DNA from: Candidatus Uhrbacteria bacterium CG10_big_fil_rev_8_21_14_0_10_48_16
Lineage (GTDB): Bacteria > Patescibacteriota > Patescibacteriia > UBA9934 > GWF2-40-263
Reading direction: 5' to 3'
Length of the DNA stretch: 32,591 nt
NCBI GenBank assembly: GCA_002793515.1
Contig: PFEU01000028.1
Span: forward strand, 1-32,591
Shown here: piece after piece, positions 1-9,031 of the stretch
Position numbering within the stretch: position 1 is the stretch's first letter
Layout of the letters: every line of letters starts with the position of its first letter
Made by a program: the position numbers and the translations under genes
The notes under the pieces: model-generated
Seen by the model: the letters and a program-made list of their open reading frames with translations, nothing else
The model's database searches: none
What the model was told of the DNA's origin: nothing

Positions 1-40
1 AGAAGCACAAAAAAGACACAACACTTTTTCAAACAAAAAA

Positions 41-60
41 CTTCGCTTACTACTGCGAAG
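41..60 (-). terminator. Minus-strand terminator-like hairpin
   Basis: CTTCGC (41-46) pairs with GCGAAG (55-60) around an 8-nt loop, and six A on the plus strand (35-40) give a T-run after the stem when read on the minus strand. It is therefore oriented to stop leftward transcription. No minus-strand gene ends next to it; the nearest is the DUF3048 gene ending at 926, beyond cassette A. Confidence 0.5.
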
Positions 61-90
61 AATCTTACAAAATAATGACTAACATCTGTG

Positions 91-113
91 CCAGACCCTG
101 CGCGGGCATCTGG
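91..113 (+). other. Leader hairpin before cassette A gene
   Basis: CCAGA (91-95) pairs with TCTGG (109-113), with an inner CCC/GGG pairing. It lies in the untranslated stretch before the GTG start at 138. I could not identify a convincing promoter upstream, so whether it is transcribed as a leader is an inference. Confidence 0.3.
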
Positions 114-137
114 TTCATGGTCAAGTAGGAGGTCTAC

Positions 138-740
138 GTGAACTCCCTTCCCTGGATCCTTGGTGTCATCGCCGCGCTGCTCCATACTGCCGGCTACATC
201 ACCTACAACGTCCAGTCCAAGAAGAAGGACTCGACTCCCAACACCGTCAGCTGGTTCATCTGGGCACTCATGGCCGGGTTGAACCTCTCAAGCTTCGCGC
301 AAATCACGGACATCCCCCACGCGCTCCAGTACGTGGCCGGAACGTTCGCGGCGATCGTGACGTTCGTCTTGGCTCTCTACTGGCGACGATTCGCCTGGCC
401 TGAACCCATCGAGTGGCTTGTCCTGATCTTCTGCCTCATCACCATGGGACTATGGAGCACGTTCAAGGACGCAAGTATCGCCAACGCCGTCGTCCTCTTC
501 TTCCCACTTCTGGGCTCCATCTGGCCGACCTTCGATGGTGTGCGACGTGACCCCTTCAAGGAAACGTCACTCGCCTGGTGGGTCTGGACCGCCGCCTTCG
601 CGGTCAACCTACTCAACAATGTCCTCTCGTGGAACGACAAGTGGATGTCGGTCATCAATCCGATCGTCCTGCTCGTCTGCCATGGGAGCATCGCCTGGCT
701 CTCACGCAAGGCACGCAAGCAACGCTTCCCCACTCCCTGA
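138..740 (+). CDS. Seven-TM membrane protein (GC-rich cassette A)
   Basis: A 200-aa integral membrane protein with about seven hydrophobic segments (near residues 5-24, 36-55, 61-82, 88-107, 113-133, 143-163, 168-188). The pattern PNTVSWFIWAL in the first third and IWPTFDGVRRDP in the second resembles, from memory, a PQ-loop-like family of uncharacterised CPR membrane proteins; substrate and role are unknown. The start is GTG because a full AGGAGG (127-132) lies 5 nt before it. The gene is clearly richer in G/C, with GGC, CTC and GTC codons, than the genes around it, which suggests transfer or a different expression class. Its stop codon sits inside the terminator hairpin at 737-755. It faces the DUF3048 gene and shares no operon. 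Confidence 0.8.
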   Translation: MNSLPWILGVIAALLHTAGYITYNVQSKKKDSTPNTVSWFIWALMAGLNLSSFAQITDIPHALQYVAGTFAAIVTFVLALYWRRFAWPEPIEWLVLIFCLITMGLWSTFKDASIANAVVLFFPLLGSIWPTFDGVRRDPFKETSLAWWVWTAAFAVNLLNNVLSWNDKWMSVINPIVLLVCHGSIAWLSRKARKQRFPTP

Positions 741-766
741 CTCACCACGAGTCAGTTTTCTTTTCC
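737..766 (+). terminator. Terminator of cassette A, overlapping the stop codon
   Basis: CTGACTC (737-743) and GAGTCAG (749-755) form a perfect 7-bp stem with a 5-nt loop, followed by TTTTCTTTTCC. The TGA stop (738-740) is part of the 5' stem. Confidence 0.8.
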
Positions 767-775
767 TTATTTATC

Positions 776-790
776 GGAAGCGGGGCTTCC
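776..790. repeat. Short GC-rich inverted repeat
   Basis: GGAAGC and GCTTCC with a 3-nt spacer, directly before the 28-bp palindrome. No T-run follows, so it is not an obvious terminator. Confidence 0.5.
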
Positions 791-794
791 GACC

Positions 795-822
795 GGTCAC
801 GTCGTTCGCGAACGACGTGACC
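795..822. repeat. Perfect 28-bp palindrome without loop or T-run
   Basis: The half-site GGTCACGTCGTTCG (795-808) is followed immediately by its exact reverse complement (809-822). No T-run follows on either strand, so it does not look like an ordinary terminator. It sits between cassette A and the core DUF3048 gene and could be a recombinase or protein-binding site, or a cruciform. I see no second copy in the window. Confidence 0.75.
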
Positions 823-888
823 TGGTTAAAAAAAGTAAACTTTTACAGTAACTGCCACAGCCGACTTATACGTTTTTCCATCAAACCA

Positions 889-910
889 AAAAGTCACATA
901 TGTGACTTTT
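889..910. terminator. Bidirectional palindromic terminator
   Basis: Half-site AAAAGTCACAT (889-899) followed by its exact complement (900-910), giving A- and T-flanked arms on both strands. It lies 15 nt beyond the end of the minus-strand DUF3048 gene and faces cassette A from the other side. Confidence 0.65.
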
Positions 911-925
911 ATATCCTTCGATTTT

Positions 926-1999
926 TTATTCGATGCTGATATCGTCCTCGTTTGGGACGATTTCGATCCATGTCACGCCTGCATTCATGATGATCTCCTC
1001 ATCCGTTGTACGATCGTAGAATTTGAGACGTTCAGAGGCGGATGGTTTTTTCCAAGTAACCTCGATCACACGACCGTCTTGAAAAACATAACCGTCACCT
1101 TCACCGATCGTCCGGATCTCGCGTCTTCCAACGGAATCAATAATCGATACGTCTGTGATGACCACCACAACGTTATCTGCCATAATCTGTGCTCCTGACG
1201 TGACGACATGAGGCTCACGAAACTGAGAACGCTCGTAAAGATTTGTCTCCTGATTGTACTCCCAGTCAACCACATACACAGGTGCCCAGAAATCAATAAA
1301 CACTCCCTTTCCCTCTTCTTGCGAAGGTTCCGGGTCTTTAAACATCCACGTATCATACAAACGCGTTGGTGTGGCGCCTGCCTCTTCTCGAAGATGGAAG
1401 AACTGATTCAAATCATCTGATGAAGTAAACACATTGTGAGGGGCGTAGCGCGTCCCATTCTCTCGCCAAAAATATTCGCCCCACCAATACTGATTCATAT
1501 CAAACGTTCCGCCCGAGGCAATCAAATCGAGAGCTTCTGGAGAACCGCCCACATGGGCGTACAACGCATCAAGCTCGCTTGCCCAATCAAGATAGTACGG
1601 GCGTGCAGATCGAACTGGCCCAATCTCTTCAACGTCTTGTTCCTCAGAAAAAAACGCAAGCATCCGTGAAATTCCTGCCTCTACAGGAGCTTCGATCACT
1701 AAAAAGGCTTGATCGATTCCAGAAGGAGGCCAGGCATCCTCATGATTATCAATCATGACCGAGTATATTTGTGGAGGCGCCACTTCCTCATACAACAGAA
1801 CTCCCGTTAGAGGATGACGATACAAAAGCTCTTGTGAATCAATGTCCCCCTCTTCTCCGATACTTTGCAACCGATAGACAAACTTTGGAAGCACTGCCAC
1901 AACGAGTAGCACGAGAATGAATACAACAAGAAGACCGACCAACAGAGGTTGATCGGCCTTTTTAATCTTTCTTGTTTCCTCCGTTTGACTCTGTGACAT
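926..1999 (-). CDS. DUF3048-domain membrane-anchored protein
   Basis: A 357-aa protein with a charged N-terminus, one membrane segment (about residues 20-42) and a large outside domain matching the DUF3048 family (YerB-like) as I know it: RHPLTGV near residue 61, then a region with GPVRSARPYY, a DALYAHVGGSPEA stretch and RYAPHNVFTS. The family is common in Firmicutes and CPR; its biochemical role is not established. Topology predicts an extracytoplasmic C-terminal domain. It begins 17 nt after the end of the bL25 gene on the same strand, so the two are probably co-transcribed. It is one of three core genes without T before the start codon. Confidence 0.85.
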   Translation of the reverse strand: MSQSQTEETRKIKKADQPLLVGLLVVFILVLLVVAVLPKFVYRLQSIGEEGDIDSQELLYRHPLTGVLLYEEVAPPQIYSVMIDNHEDAWPPSGIDQAFLVIEAPVEAGISRMLAFFSEEQDVEEIGPVRSARPYYLDWASELDALYAHVGGSPEALDLIASGGTFDMNQYWWGEYFWRENGTRYAPHNVFTSSDDLNQFFHLREEAGATPTRLYDTWMFKDPEPSQEEGKGVFIDFWAPVYVVDWEYNQETNLYERSQFREPHVVTSGAQIMADNVVVVITDVSIIDSVGRREIRTIGEGDGYVFQDGRVIEVTWKKPSASERLKFYDRTTDEEIIMNAGVTWIEIVPNEDDISIE

Positions 2000-2016
2000 G
2001 TAACGTGGGATGAACG

Positions 2017-2688
2017 TTATTTCTTGTCCTCTTCTTTTTCTTCTTCTCCTTCATCTTTCTTCACATCCGCGGACTCAACCGCTGCGACATCTACCTCTGT
2101 TGAGGCATCAAGCGCATCCATTTCTGCATCAGTTCGTGGTGGGATCACGCTGGCAATAGAAAGTTCTGGATCATCGAGCACGGTTACCCCTTCAGGGATC
2201 ACCAAATCTGACACACGAAGAACATCATCAAACGTCGCGAGCGAACTCACATCCACCGCGAGAGAACGGAGAAGATGTGCTGGAAGACAACTGATGGCGA
2301 TGGACTCACGAGAGAGGGTGAGTGTTCCACCAAGTGCCTTTACCGCTGGAGCTTCCCCAACGATCTCAAGGGTCACCTCTGTCTCAATAGCTTTATTCAT
2401 GTCGATCGAACGGAAGTCCACATGGGTCACTTCATTTCGAATAGGATCTACTTGGTAATCCTGGATCAGAACATGGAGAGCATTCTCTCCATCAACCTTC
2501 AACTCAACAATGGAGCTTTCTCCAGCTGCTTTATAGATCTTCACAAACTGGATTCGATCCAATGTCAGCATTTGTGGTTGGGTTCCAACACCATAGACAA
2601 CCGCTGGAACGGCACCTTGAGCTCGTAGAACATTTGCTTTACGACCTATTTCTGTTCGTGTTTTTGCTTCGAGGGTATTGATACTCAT
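2017..2688 (-). CDS. rplY: Large-subunit ribosomal protein bL25 (TL5/CTC type)
   Basis: A 223-aa member of the bL25 family, which binds 5S rRNA in the 50S subunit. The N-terminal 5S-binding domain (about 1-92) contains GRKANVLRAQGAVPAVVYG and the HVLIQDYQVDPI region followed by THVDFR. The second, CTC/TL5 beta domain (about 93-185) has the usual EVTLEIVGEAPAVKALGGTL-type opening. A strongly acidic and lysine-rich tail (186-223) follows, as in the general-stress CTC forms. ATG is preceded by TTTTT and there is no Shine-Dalgarno site. The gene follows the zinc-ribbon gene and its terminator, and leads into the DUF3048 gene. Confidence 0.95.
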   Translation of the reverse strand: MSINTLEAKTRTEIGRKANVLRAQGAVPAVVYGVGTQPQMLTLDRIQFVKIYKAAGESSIVELKVDGENALHVLIQDYQVDPIRNEVTHVDFRSIDMNKAIETEVTLEIVGEAPAVKALGGTLTLSRESIAISCLPAHLLRSLAVDVSSLATFDDVLRVSDLVIPEGVTVLDDPELSIASVIPPRTDAEMDALDASTEVDVAAVESADVKKDEGEEEKEEDKK

Positions 2689-2730
2689 AAAAATCGGGAT
2701 AATTCGGGGATATTGTGCTCGAGTCCTCTT

Positions 2731-2763
2731 AAAAAGTCAAGCGACCCGATTCTAGCGGGTCGC
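2731..2763 (-). terminator. Terminator of the zinc-ribbon gene, stop codon in the loop
   Basis: GCGACCCG (2741-2748) and CGGGTCGC (2756-2763) form an 8-bp stem. On the minus strand the stem is followed by TTGACTTTTT. The stop codon of the upstream gene (2752-2754) lies in the loop. The TTGACT within the tail could double as a -35 element for bL25. Confidence 0.75.
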
Positions 2764-3171
2764 CTTATTCTTTTGCTCCTTTTTTTCACGCCGTTGTTGC
2801 TTTTGACGGACATTCGATAACTGCTCTTGAGAAGCTCTTCCCAAATGTTCCTCCCAGTGAATGGTTTTAAACAATTGGTGTGCACCAATAACATCATCAA
2901 CGGAAATACTTTGACTCGATTTCATGCGTAAAACATCTTCATAAGACAAGTCGGTCAAAAGTCCAACTGAGCTTGCTCCGACATGATTCACGAGAACAAG
3001 GGCAAGAATGGAATGCTGACATTTATGACACTGGACATGCAATAAATGTGTCTCTCCTTCTTGTCCGAGAACTCGAGCCTCCATAGGATTATATCGAGTC
3101 TCACAAACAGGACAAAAAGAGACAAGTTTGAGCCCTTCGTTCCAAAGTTCTGAGCCAAAAGTTGAAGACAT
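2752..3171 (-). CDS. Zinc-ribbon hypothetical protein
   Basis: A 139-aa soluble protein with two Cys pairs, CPVC near residue 21 and CHKC near 53, spaced as in a treble-clef or zinc-ribbon fold, so it probably binds one zinc ion. The region between reads as a small beta-rich module; the second half (VGLLTDLSYEDVLRMKSSQSI onward) is helical, and the tail is rich in Lys, Arg, Gln and Glu, as in nucleic-acid or ribosome-associated proteins. I do not recognise a named family, and function is unknown. It has its own weak promoter and terminator and sits between rodA and rplY. Confidence 0.75.
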   Translation of the reverse strand: MSSTFGSELWNEGLKLVSFCPVCETRYNPMEARVLGQEGETHLLHVQCHKCQHSILALVLVNHVGASSVGLLTDLSYEDVLRMKSSQSISVDDVIGAHQLFKTIHWEEHLGRASQEQLSNVRQKQQRREKKEQKNKATR

Positions 3172-3179
3172 GCGATTGG

Positions 3180-3208
3180 ATATTATGTTTCCTTTACTCG
3201 TACGATAA
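3180..3208 (-). promoter_or_regulatory. Possible promoter of the zinc-ribbon gene
   Basis: On the minus strand TTATCG, 17 nt, then TAATAT, with the -10-like box ending 8 nt before the ATG. If real, the mRNA would be nearly leaderless. The -35 match is weak. Confidence 0.35.
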
Positions 3209-3227
3209 CATACCTCTTACCTTGTGA

Positions 3228-4346
3228 CTACTTCCGATATCGCATCGCAATACTCTGTGTTATCGCAAATAATGTCAACATCACGATCAGGGAACTTCCT
3301 CCATAACTCACAAAGGGCAATCCAATACCTGTCACGGGAAATAGTCCTAAATTCATCCCAACGTTCACAAGAAATTGCAAGAAAAAAACCGTCATAATCC
3401 CAAGGACAAGATACGCAGAAAAATCATCTCCTACATGCGTCCCTAACTTCACCATGCGATAGAACACAAGACCAAATGCGAAAAGCAAAAACATCGCTCC
3501 AAAAAACCCAAGCTCTTCGGCAATCACCGCAAAAATGAAATCTGTCTGACTCTCTGGAAGAAACTTTAACTGACTCTGTGTTCCAAACCCCAATCCACTC
3601 CCAAACCATCCACCCGACCCAACGGCAATAATCGCCTGCGTCACATTATATCCTTGTCCGAGTGGATCAAGACTCGGATCTAAAAACGTCATGATGCGTG
3701 CGCGCTGATAGTCCGCGAAAAAAAAATTCCAACTAAGTATAAAAAACACCACTCCCACCAGAACCAAAGAAAAAACATATCGCCATGGGATGCCTGCATA
3801 CAACATGGAGAAAGCCCAGATCCCGACCAACACAGAAGCGGAACCAAAATCCGGTTGAAGCATGACTAATGCCACCGGAATAGATGTGATCAATCCGCTC
3901 TGAAAAAAAGCTCTCAGATCAAATCGTCGTTTTCCCCGACGCGTAAAATAGGTGGCGAGCGCGATCACAAGACCGATCTTCATAAACTCAACGGGTTGAA
4001 AACTCACAGGACCAACCACATACCATCCCGTAGCCCCGCGAATCGTCTCTCCCAAAACAAGCACTCCAATAAGCAAAAGAATGCAGATGGCATACAAGAC
4101 CAGTGCGTAGTTTTGAAGCAGTCGATAATTTGAAGGAGCGACAAATAAAAACACGCCGATTCCAATCCCGAACGCAGCGAGTTGTTTCTTCACGTTAAGA
4201 AATTGAGCCGTGTCTTGCGAAAGTTCAACCGAGTAAATCGCAGCGAGTCCTAAAAGAATAAGACCAAAAACAGAAAGCAACAGAACCCAGTCCATGCCCC
4301 GCATGTGGCGAAAAAATCGAGTGATGTAATTCTGAATCGTGACCAT
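3228..4346 (-). CDS. rodA: Rod-shape SEDS glycosyltransferase RodA
   Basis: A 372-aa polytopic SEDS protein, the peptidoglycan polymerase that works with a class B PBP in lateral-wall synthesis. About ten membrane segments are visible. Family signatures are present: VSFQPVEFMKIG (usually QPSE), LQPDFGSA with the conserved Asp of the SEDS catalytic region, GSGGWFGSGLGFGTQSQLKFLPESQTDFIFAVIAEELGF, and FPVTGIGLPFVSYGGSS near the C-terminus. RodA is preferred over FtsW because of length and general sequence feel, but a tree would be needed to decide. It follows the membrane protein at 4349-5269 with only 2 nt between them, so both form one minus-strand operon. The cognate PBP2 is not in the window. 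Confidence 0.93.
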   Translation of the reverse strand: MVTIQNYITRFFRHMRGMDWVLLLSVFGLILLGLAAIYSVELSQDTAQFLNVKKQLAAFGIGIGVFLFVAPSNYRLLQNYALVLYAICILLLIGVLVLGETIRGATGWYVVGPVSFQPVEFMKIGLVIALATYFTRRGKRRFDLRAFFQSGLITSIPVALVMLQPDFGSASVLVGIWAFSMLYAGIPWRYVFSLVLVGVVFFILSWNFFFADYQRARIMTFLDPSLDPLGQGYNVTQAIIAVGSGGWFGSGLGFGTQSQLKFLPESQTDFIFAVIAEELGFFGAMFLLFAFGLVFYRMVKLGTHVGDDFSAYLVLGIMTVFFLQFLVNVGMNLGLFPVTGIGLPFVSYGGSSLIVMLTLFAITQSIAMRYRK

Positions 4347-4348
4347 GG

Positions 4349-5269
4349 TTAGCGGAATATACGCGTACGTGTATCACGCGTTGTCTCCCCCGCCAATGGT
4401 TTATACACTCCTACATCAAAAATGTTGAGCTCTGGAATCACCTCCACCTGACTCACAGACGGCAACGTTCCAAACCAATTGACCGTCACCTCTGTCTCCT
4501 CCCCACTTTCAAGAACCGAGAGCATTGTCCGATTCACACCCACAACGGACGACCCACGCTGTAAGAGAATATACAAACCAACATCATAATAACTATAAGC
4601 CGTATCGTTACGCACCTTGAATGTGGTACGCCCATATACCTCCCCATCAAACCGTGTCTCTTGTTCGTATTGCGCATTCTCAATCGTCAGATTCAAGCGA
4701 TCTCCTGACCATGTTGAATAATCACTGATCAGATGATGGTCTAGGCGATACCAACGCACGGATTCAATCACCAGAGAGGAACTTGAAACAGGAACATCAG
4801 ACTCCACCGCGAACTCAGCAAGAGGTTTCTCCTCCATGGGCAAAATAAAACCTTGCCGGGTTTGAGTCTGCCCATCGTCTAATGTAAATGCGTACTCAAA
4901 CTCTGCCAACCAATCATCATTTGGATTTTGCAAAACGGTATAGAAGTCATAGCGACGATCTCCAATCGAAATAATACGGACCTCATTCTGTCCAAGATCA
5001 TCCGCTGACTCGGCAAGGGTATAGCGATGAAGATCTTCCTGACCCAACGCCACCATGCGCAAAACGATCCCCTGTTCTGCTCCGTACTTAATCGCATACG
5101 CATTCAATAGATGCCAACCGACAAACAAAAGAAGGATCGCATCAAACGCGATAAACAACCCGTACCCGATACGTTTTACCAATACGCGATGCTCAACCCA
5201 CCAAAGAGAAAGTCGATATAATCGCTTCGTCTCTTTTTCCTCCTCAAGAAGAAGACCTCCTTCATTCAT
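4349..5269 (-). CDS. Single-pass membrane protein upstream of rodA
   Basis: A 306-aa protein with a short charged cytoplasmic start, one membrane helix (about residues 34-55) and a long beta-rich outside region (RRYDFYTVLQNPNDDWLAEFEYAF, later TTFKVRNDTAYSYYDVGLYILL). The last two thirds resemble tandem beta-sandwich domains, as in FxLYD-like or Ig-like extracytoplasmic proteins, but I recognise no precise family. I chose the Met at 5269, not an upstream in-frame Met at 5287, because the upstream codon overlaps the extended -10 box TGGTATACT. Coupling to rodA suggests a role at the cell wall; this is inference. Confidence 0.78.
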   Translation of the reverse strand: MNEGGLLLEEEKETKRLYRLSLWWVEHRVLVKRIGYGLFIAFDAILLLFVGWHLLNAYAIKYGAEQGIVLRMVALGQEDLHRYTLAESADDLGQNEVRIISIGDRRYDFYTVLQNPNDDWLAEFEYAFTLDDGQTQTRQGFILPMEEKPLAEFAVESDVPVSSSSLVIESVRWYRLDHHLISDYSTWSGDRLNLTIENAQYEQETRFDGEVYGRTTFKVRNDTAYSYYDVGLYILLQRGSSVVGVNRTMLSVLESGEETEVTVNWFGTLPSVSQVEVIPELNIFDVGVYKPLAGETTRDTRTRIFR

Positions 5270-5277
5270 ATAAAAAA

Positions 5278-5286
5278 AGTATACCA
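5278..5286 (-). promoter_or_regulatory. Extended -10 promoter of the rodA operon
   Basis: On the minus strand TGG followed by TATACT (5278-5283), an extended -10 element without a good -35. The box ends 8 nt before the ATG at 5269, so transcription would begin at or next to the start codon. Confidence 0.55.
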
Positions 5287-5291
5287 TGCGA

Positions 5292-5320
5292 TTGACATTT
5301 CCTCGATTCTAAACTTAACT
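5292..5320 (+). promoter_or_regulatory. Promoter of cassette B
   Basis: TTGACA (5292-5297), 17-nt spacer, TTAACT (5315-5320). The -35 is perfect and the -10 weak. It points right toward the gene at 5411 and lies back-to-back with the rodA operon promoter. Confidence 0.5.
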
Positions 5321-5410
5321 AGTCCCTTCGCGTCATCCCGACTCGGAGAAATCCACTCATCGCCAACGGCCTAGAAACCAAGGCGACCCCAGTAGAATGG
5401 GAGACAGATC

Positions 5411-6370
5411 ATGGGACAGCTGTTCGACAGACCTATGAACGAACTGCGCGAGGCCTTCGTCCGCGCACGCTTCACCGAAGACAACATCTTCGGCCGTCCC
5501 GACATCGAGGCGTGGGCGACTGCTCCTGGATTCGCTACGATCCCCTTCAACAAAGCCCCTGCACTTCTGAGGTACTTCCTCAATCTGTGGGAGGAGACCA
5601 ACCTCTCCTGGGTGCTCCGCACCAAGGCGACTCCTTTGGAGGAACCCCCGTGGTGGCTTCTGTGGCACCTGGAGAAGAGAGGGTTTGAGACTACTGAACC
5701 CTTCACGGAGATCATCACGACCCTTCAGCGCGGTGGAGCAAAGGTCTACTACCCCTGGCACAACTCGATCGGGTTGAGCCCCGTCATCCTGATCGACAAC
5801 AGCCTCTACGGTCTCCAGCTTCCTTCTGACAATCTCCATCCCATCGTTGCACTGCGTCCCTGCGACGTACGCGATGTCCTGGAGATCCTCAACGGGGAAG
5901 CCGGAGACCGCCCCAAGCGGACAGAGGTATCGGCATTCTTCCGAGACGAGGCACACAAGGCGATCTCCCAAGAGCGCGAAATCGCCCAGCATGACTTCGA
6001 CGAAGCTGTGGCCACGAGCGCCGACGGAACGAAGATCGTGAAGGCCAAGTGGGTTTGCGTGATCGCAGAAGGCTACCGGCACGCGACGCTCTACCCCGCG
6101 AACAATTTCCTCGCGAGTAAGATCCGCATCTTCTCGCCCCACCAGCGGTACTCGACCGGCATCAGGGGTCCGTACGAGTTGGATGCCTTCATCAGGCAGT
6201 TCATCACCGTGGCTCGCAATAGCACTGGTGGCGCCACCCACCTCATCAGCGACCCACGTGGTCACATTCCCGAGCTGGAGAGTCTCTACGTCGTCGACAC
6301 CAACATCGATCCACAACGCCTCCCCTCCCCCATCCCCGACGGTGGGCGGGAGATCCGGATCCGGGGATGA
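5411..6370 (+). CDS. Hypothetical protein, GC-rich cassette B
   Basis: A 319-aa soluble protein with no signal peptide or membrane segment. I do not recognise a family. Visible features are a Trp-rich stretch near residue 80 (PPWWLLWHLEK), a central mixed alpha/beta part (VYYPWHNSIGLSPVILIDN) and a C-terminal region ending in a Pro-, Gly- and Arg-rich tail. Codon use is GC-rich and unlike gyrB next door. It has its own TTGACA promoter, a modest GGGAG site 7 nt before ATG (the weakest of the cassettes) and its own terminator. A 340-codon open frame runs antisense to it, a by-product of GC-rich third positions; the sense strand is preferred because promoter, ribosome site and terminator all agree with it. 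Confidence 0.7.
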   Translation: MGQLFDRPMNELREAFVRARFTEDNIFGRPDIEAWATAPGFATIPFNKAPALLRYFLNLWEETNLSWVLRTKATPLEEPPWWLLWHLEKRGFETTEPFTEIITTLQRGGAKVYYPWHNSIGLSPVILIDNSLYGLQLPSDNLHPIVALRPCDVRDVLEILNGEAGDRPKRTEVSAFFRDEAHKAISQEREIAQHDFDEAVATSADGTKIVKAKWVCVIAEGYRHATLYPANNFLASKIRIFSPHQRYSTGIRGPYELDAFIRQFITVARNSTGGATHLISDPRGHIPELESLYVVDTNIDPQRLPSPIPDGGREIRIRG

Positions 6371-6383
6371 TGACACCAAGACA

Positions 6384-6407
6384 CAAGTGATCCGATCGAC
6401 TCACTTG
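6384..6407 (+). other. First hairpin in the cassette B 3' region
   Basis: CAAGTGA (6384-6390) and TCACTTG (6401-6407) form a perfect 7-bp stem with a 10-nt loop, without T-run. Confidence 0.5.
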
Positions 6408-6433
6408 CGTACCACCACGAGACCACTCTCACA

Positions 6434-6455
6434 GCACTGCCCTACGATGCAGTGC
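6434..6455 (+). other. Second hairpin in the cassette B 3' region
   Basis: GCACTGC (6434-6440) and GCAGTGC (6449-6455), a perfect 7-bp stem with an 8-nt loop, immediately before the terminator hairpin. Confidence 0.5.
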
Positions 6456-6456
6456 C

Positions 6457-6479
6457 CTGCCCTCCGTAGCTCATCGAGT
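6457..6479 (+). repeat. Terminator-region repeat, copy 1
   Basis: 23-nt segment containing CCCTCCGTAGCTCATCGAG; it recurs at 11400-11422 with one change (T to A after CCCTCCG). It covers the 5' arm and loop of the terminator, so conservation extends beyond what base pairing requires. Confidence 0.8.
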
Positions 6480-6498
6480 ACGGAGGGTTTTTCTTTTC
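6460..6498 (+). terminator. Terminator of cassette B
   Basis: CCCTCCGTA (6460-6468) pairs perfectly with TACGGAGGG (6479-6487); the loop can add a CTC/GAG mini-stem. TTTTTCTTTTCC follows. Confidence 0.9.
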
Positions 6499-6534
6499 CT
6501 GTAAACTCTTCCAAATTCCCTCACAATCCTGTAA

Positions 6535-8679
<2,145 letters not shown>

Positions 8680-8685
8680 TACATA

Positions 8686-8717
8686 AAACAGATCCGCACG
8701 GGTCTGTTTTTCTTTTC
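8686..8717 (+). terminator. Terminator of gyrB
   Basis: AAACAGATCC (8686-8695) pairs with GGGTCTGTTT (8700-8709) through one G-U pair. The tail is TTTTTCTTTTCC. Confidence 0.9.
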
Positions 8718-8728
8718 CCACAAACCCC

Positions 8729-8757
8729 TTGCCAAAACTCGAGAACTGAGATATATT
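8729..8757 (+). promoter_or_regulatory. Promoter of secE-nusG-rplK-rplA
   Basis: TTGCCA (8729-8734), 17-nt spacer, TATATT (8752-8757). Both boxes are close to the sigma-70 consensus. Confidence 0.75.
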
Positions 8758-8768
8758 CTTCTCATCAG

Positions 8769-8786
8769 CCCCCACCAGGGGGTTTT
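8769..8786 (+). other. Leader hairpin before secE, possible attenuator
   Basis: CCCCC (8769-8773), ACCA loop, GGGGG (8778-8782), then TTTT. It lies about 12 nt after the -10 box, early in the mRNA leader. The short T-run makes it at best a weak terminator; it may instead stabilise the 5' end. Confidence 0.4.
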
Positions 8787-8802
8787 AAGATACGTTTTAT
8801 CT

Positions 8803-9027
8803 ATGTCCACTACAACCAAAAAGAAAGAAAATCCATTCAAGTGGCTTTGGCGCTACATGAATGAATCGCGCGAAGAACTTCGTAAGGTTACTTGGCCAAG
8901 TCAAAAAGAAACGACCAAATACTCTCTGATCGTTATTATTTTGTGTCTCGCACTTGCGGCTTTTTTTGGAGGCCTTGATTACCTCCTCAACCTCGGCCTT
9001 GAGTGGTTAATCCTTGTAACAAGCTAA
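8803..9027 (+). CDS. secE: Preprotein translocase subunit SecE
   Basis: A 74-aa short-form SecE, the small subunit that clamps SecY in the membrane. After a basic start it has the amphipathic helix ESREELRKVTWPSQKET with the typical KVTWPS motif (about residues 27-32), then one membrane helix (about 44-66). Bacterial single-TM SecE proteins are 60-75 aa. ATG follows TCT, with no Shine-Dalgarno site. It starts the conserved secE-nusG-rplK-rplA operon; the nusG start is 4 nt beyond its stop. Confidence 0.96.
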   Translation: MSTTTKKKENPFKWLWRYMNESREELRKVTWPSQKETTKYSLIVIILCLALAAFFGGLDYLLNLGLEWLILVTS

Positions 9028-9031
9028 CCCT

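Noticed and set aside
5357-6379. 340-codon open frame antisense to cassette B
   Set aside because: Composition is typical of a shadow frame (Gly, Val, Asp and Arg rich), and promoter, ribosome site and terminator all favour the plus-strand gene.
6457-6487. Resemblance of the cassette terminator (CCGTAGCTCA) to the 5' end of a tRNA
   Set aside because: Only the GTAGCTCA of a D-arm is similar; there is no anticodon or T arm, and a perfect hairpin with T-run explains the sequence.
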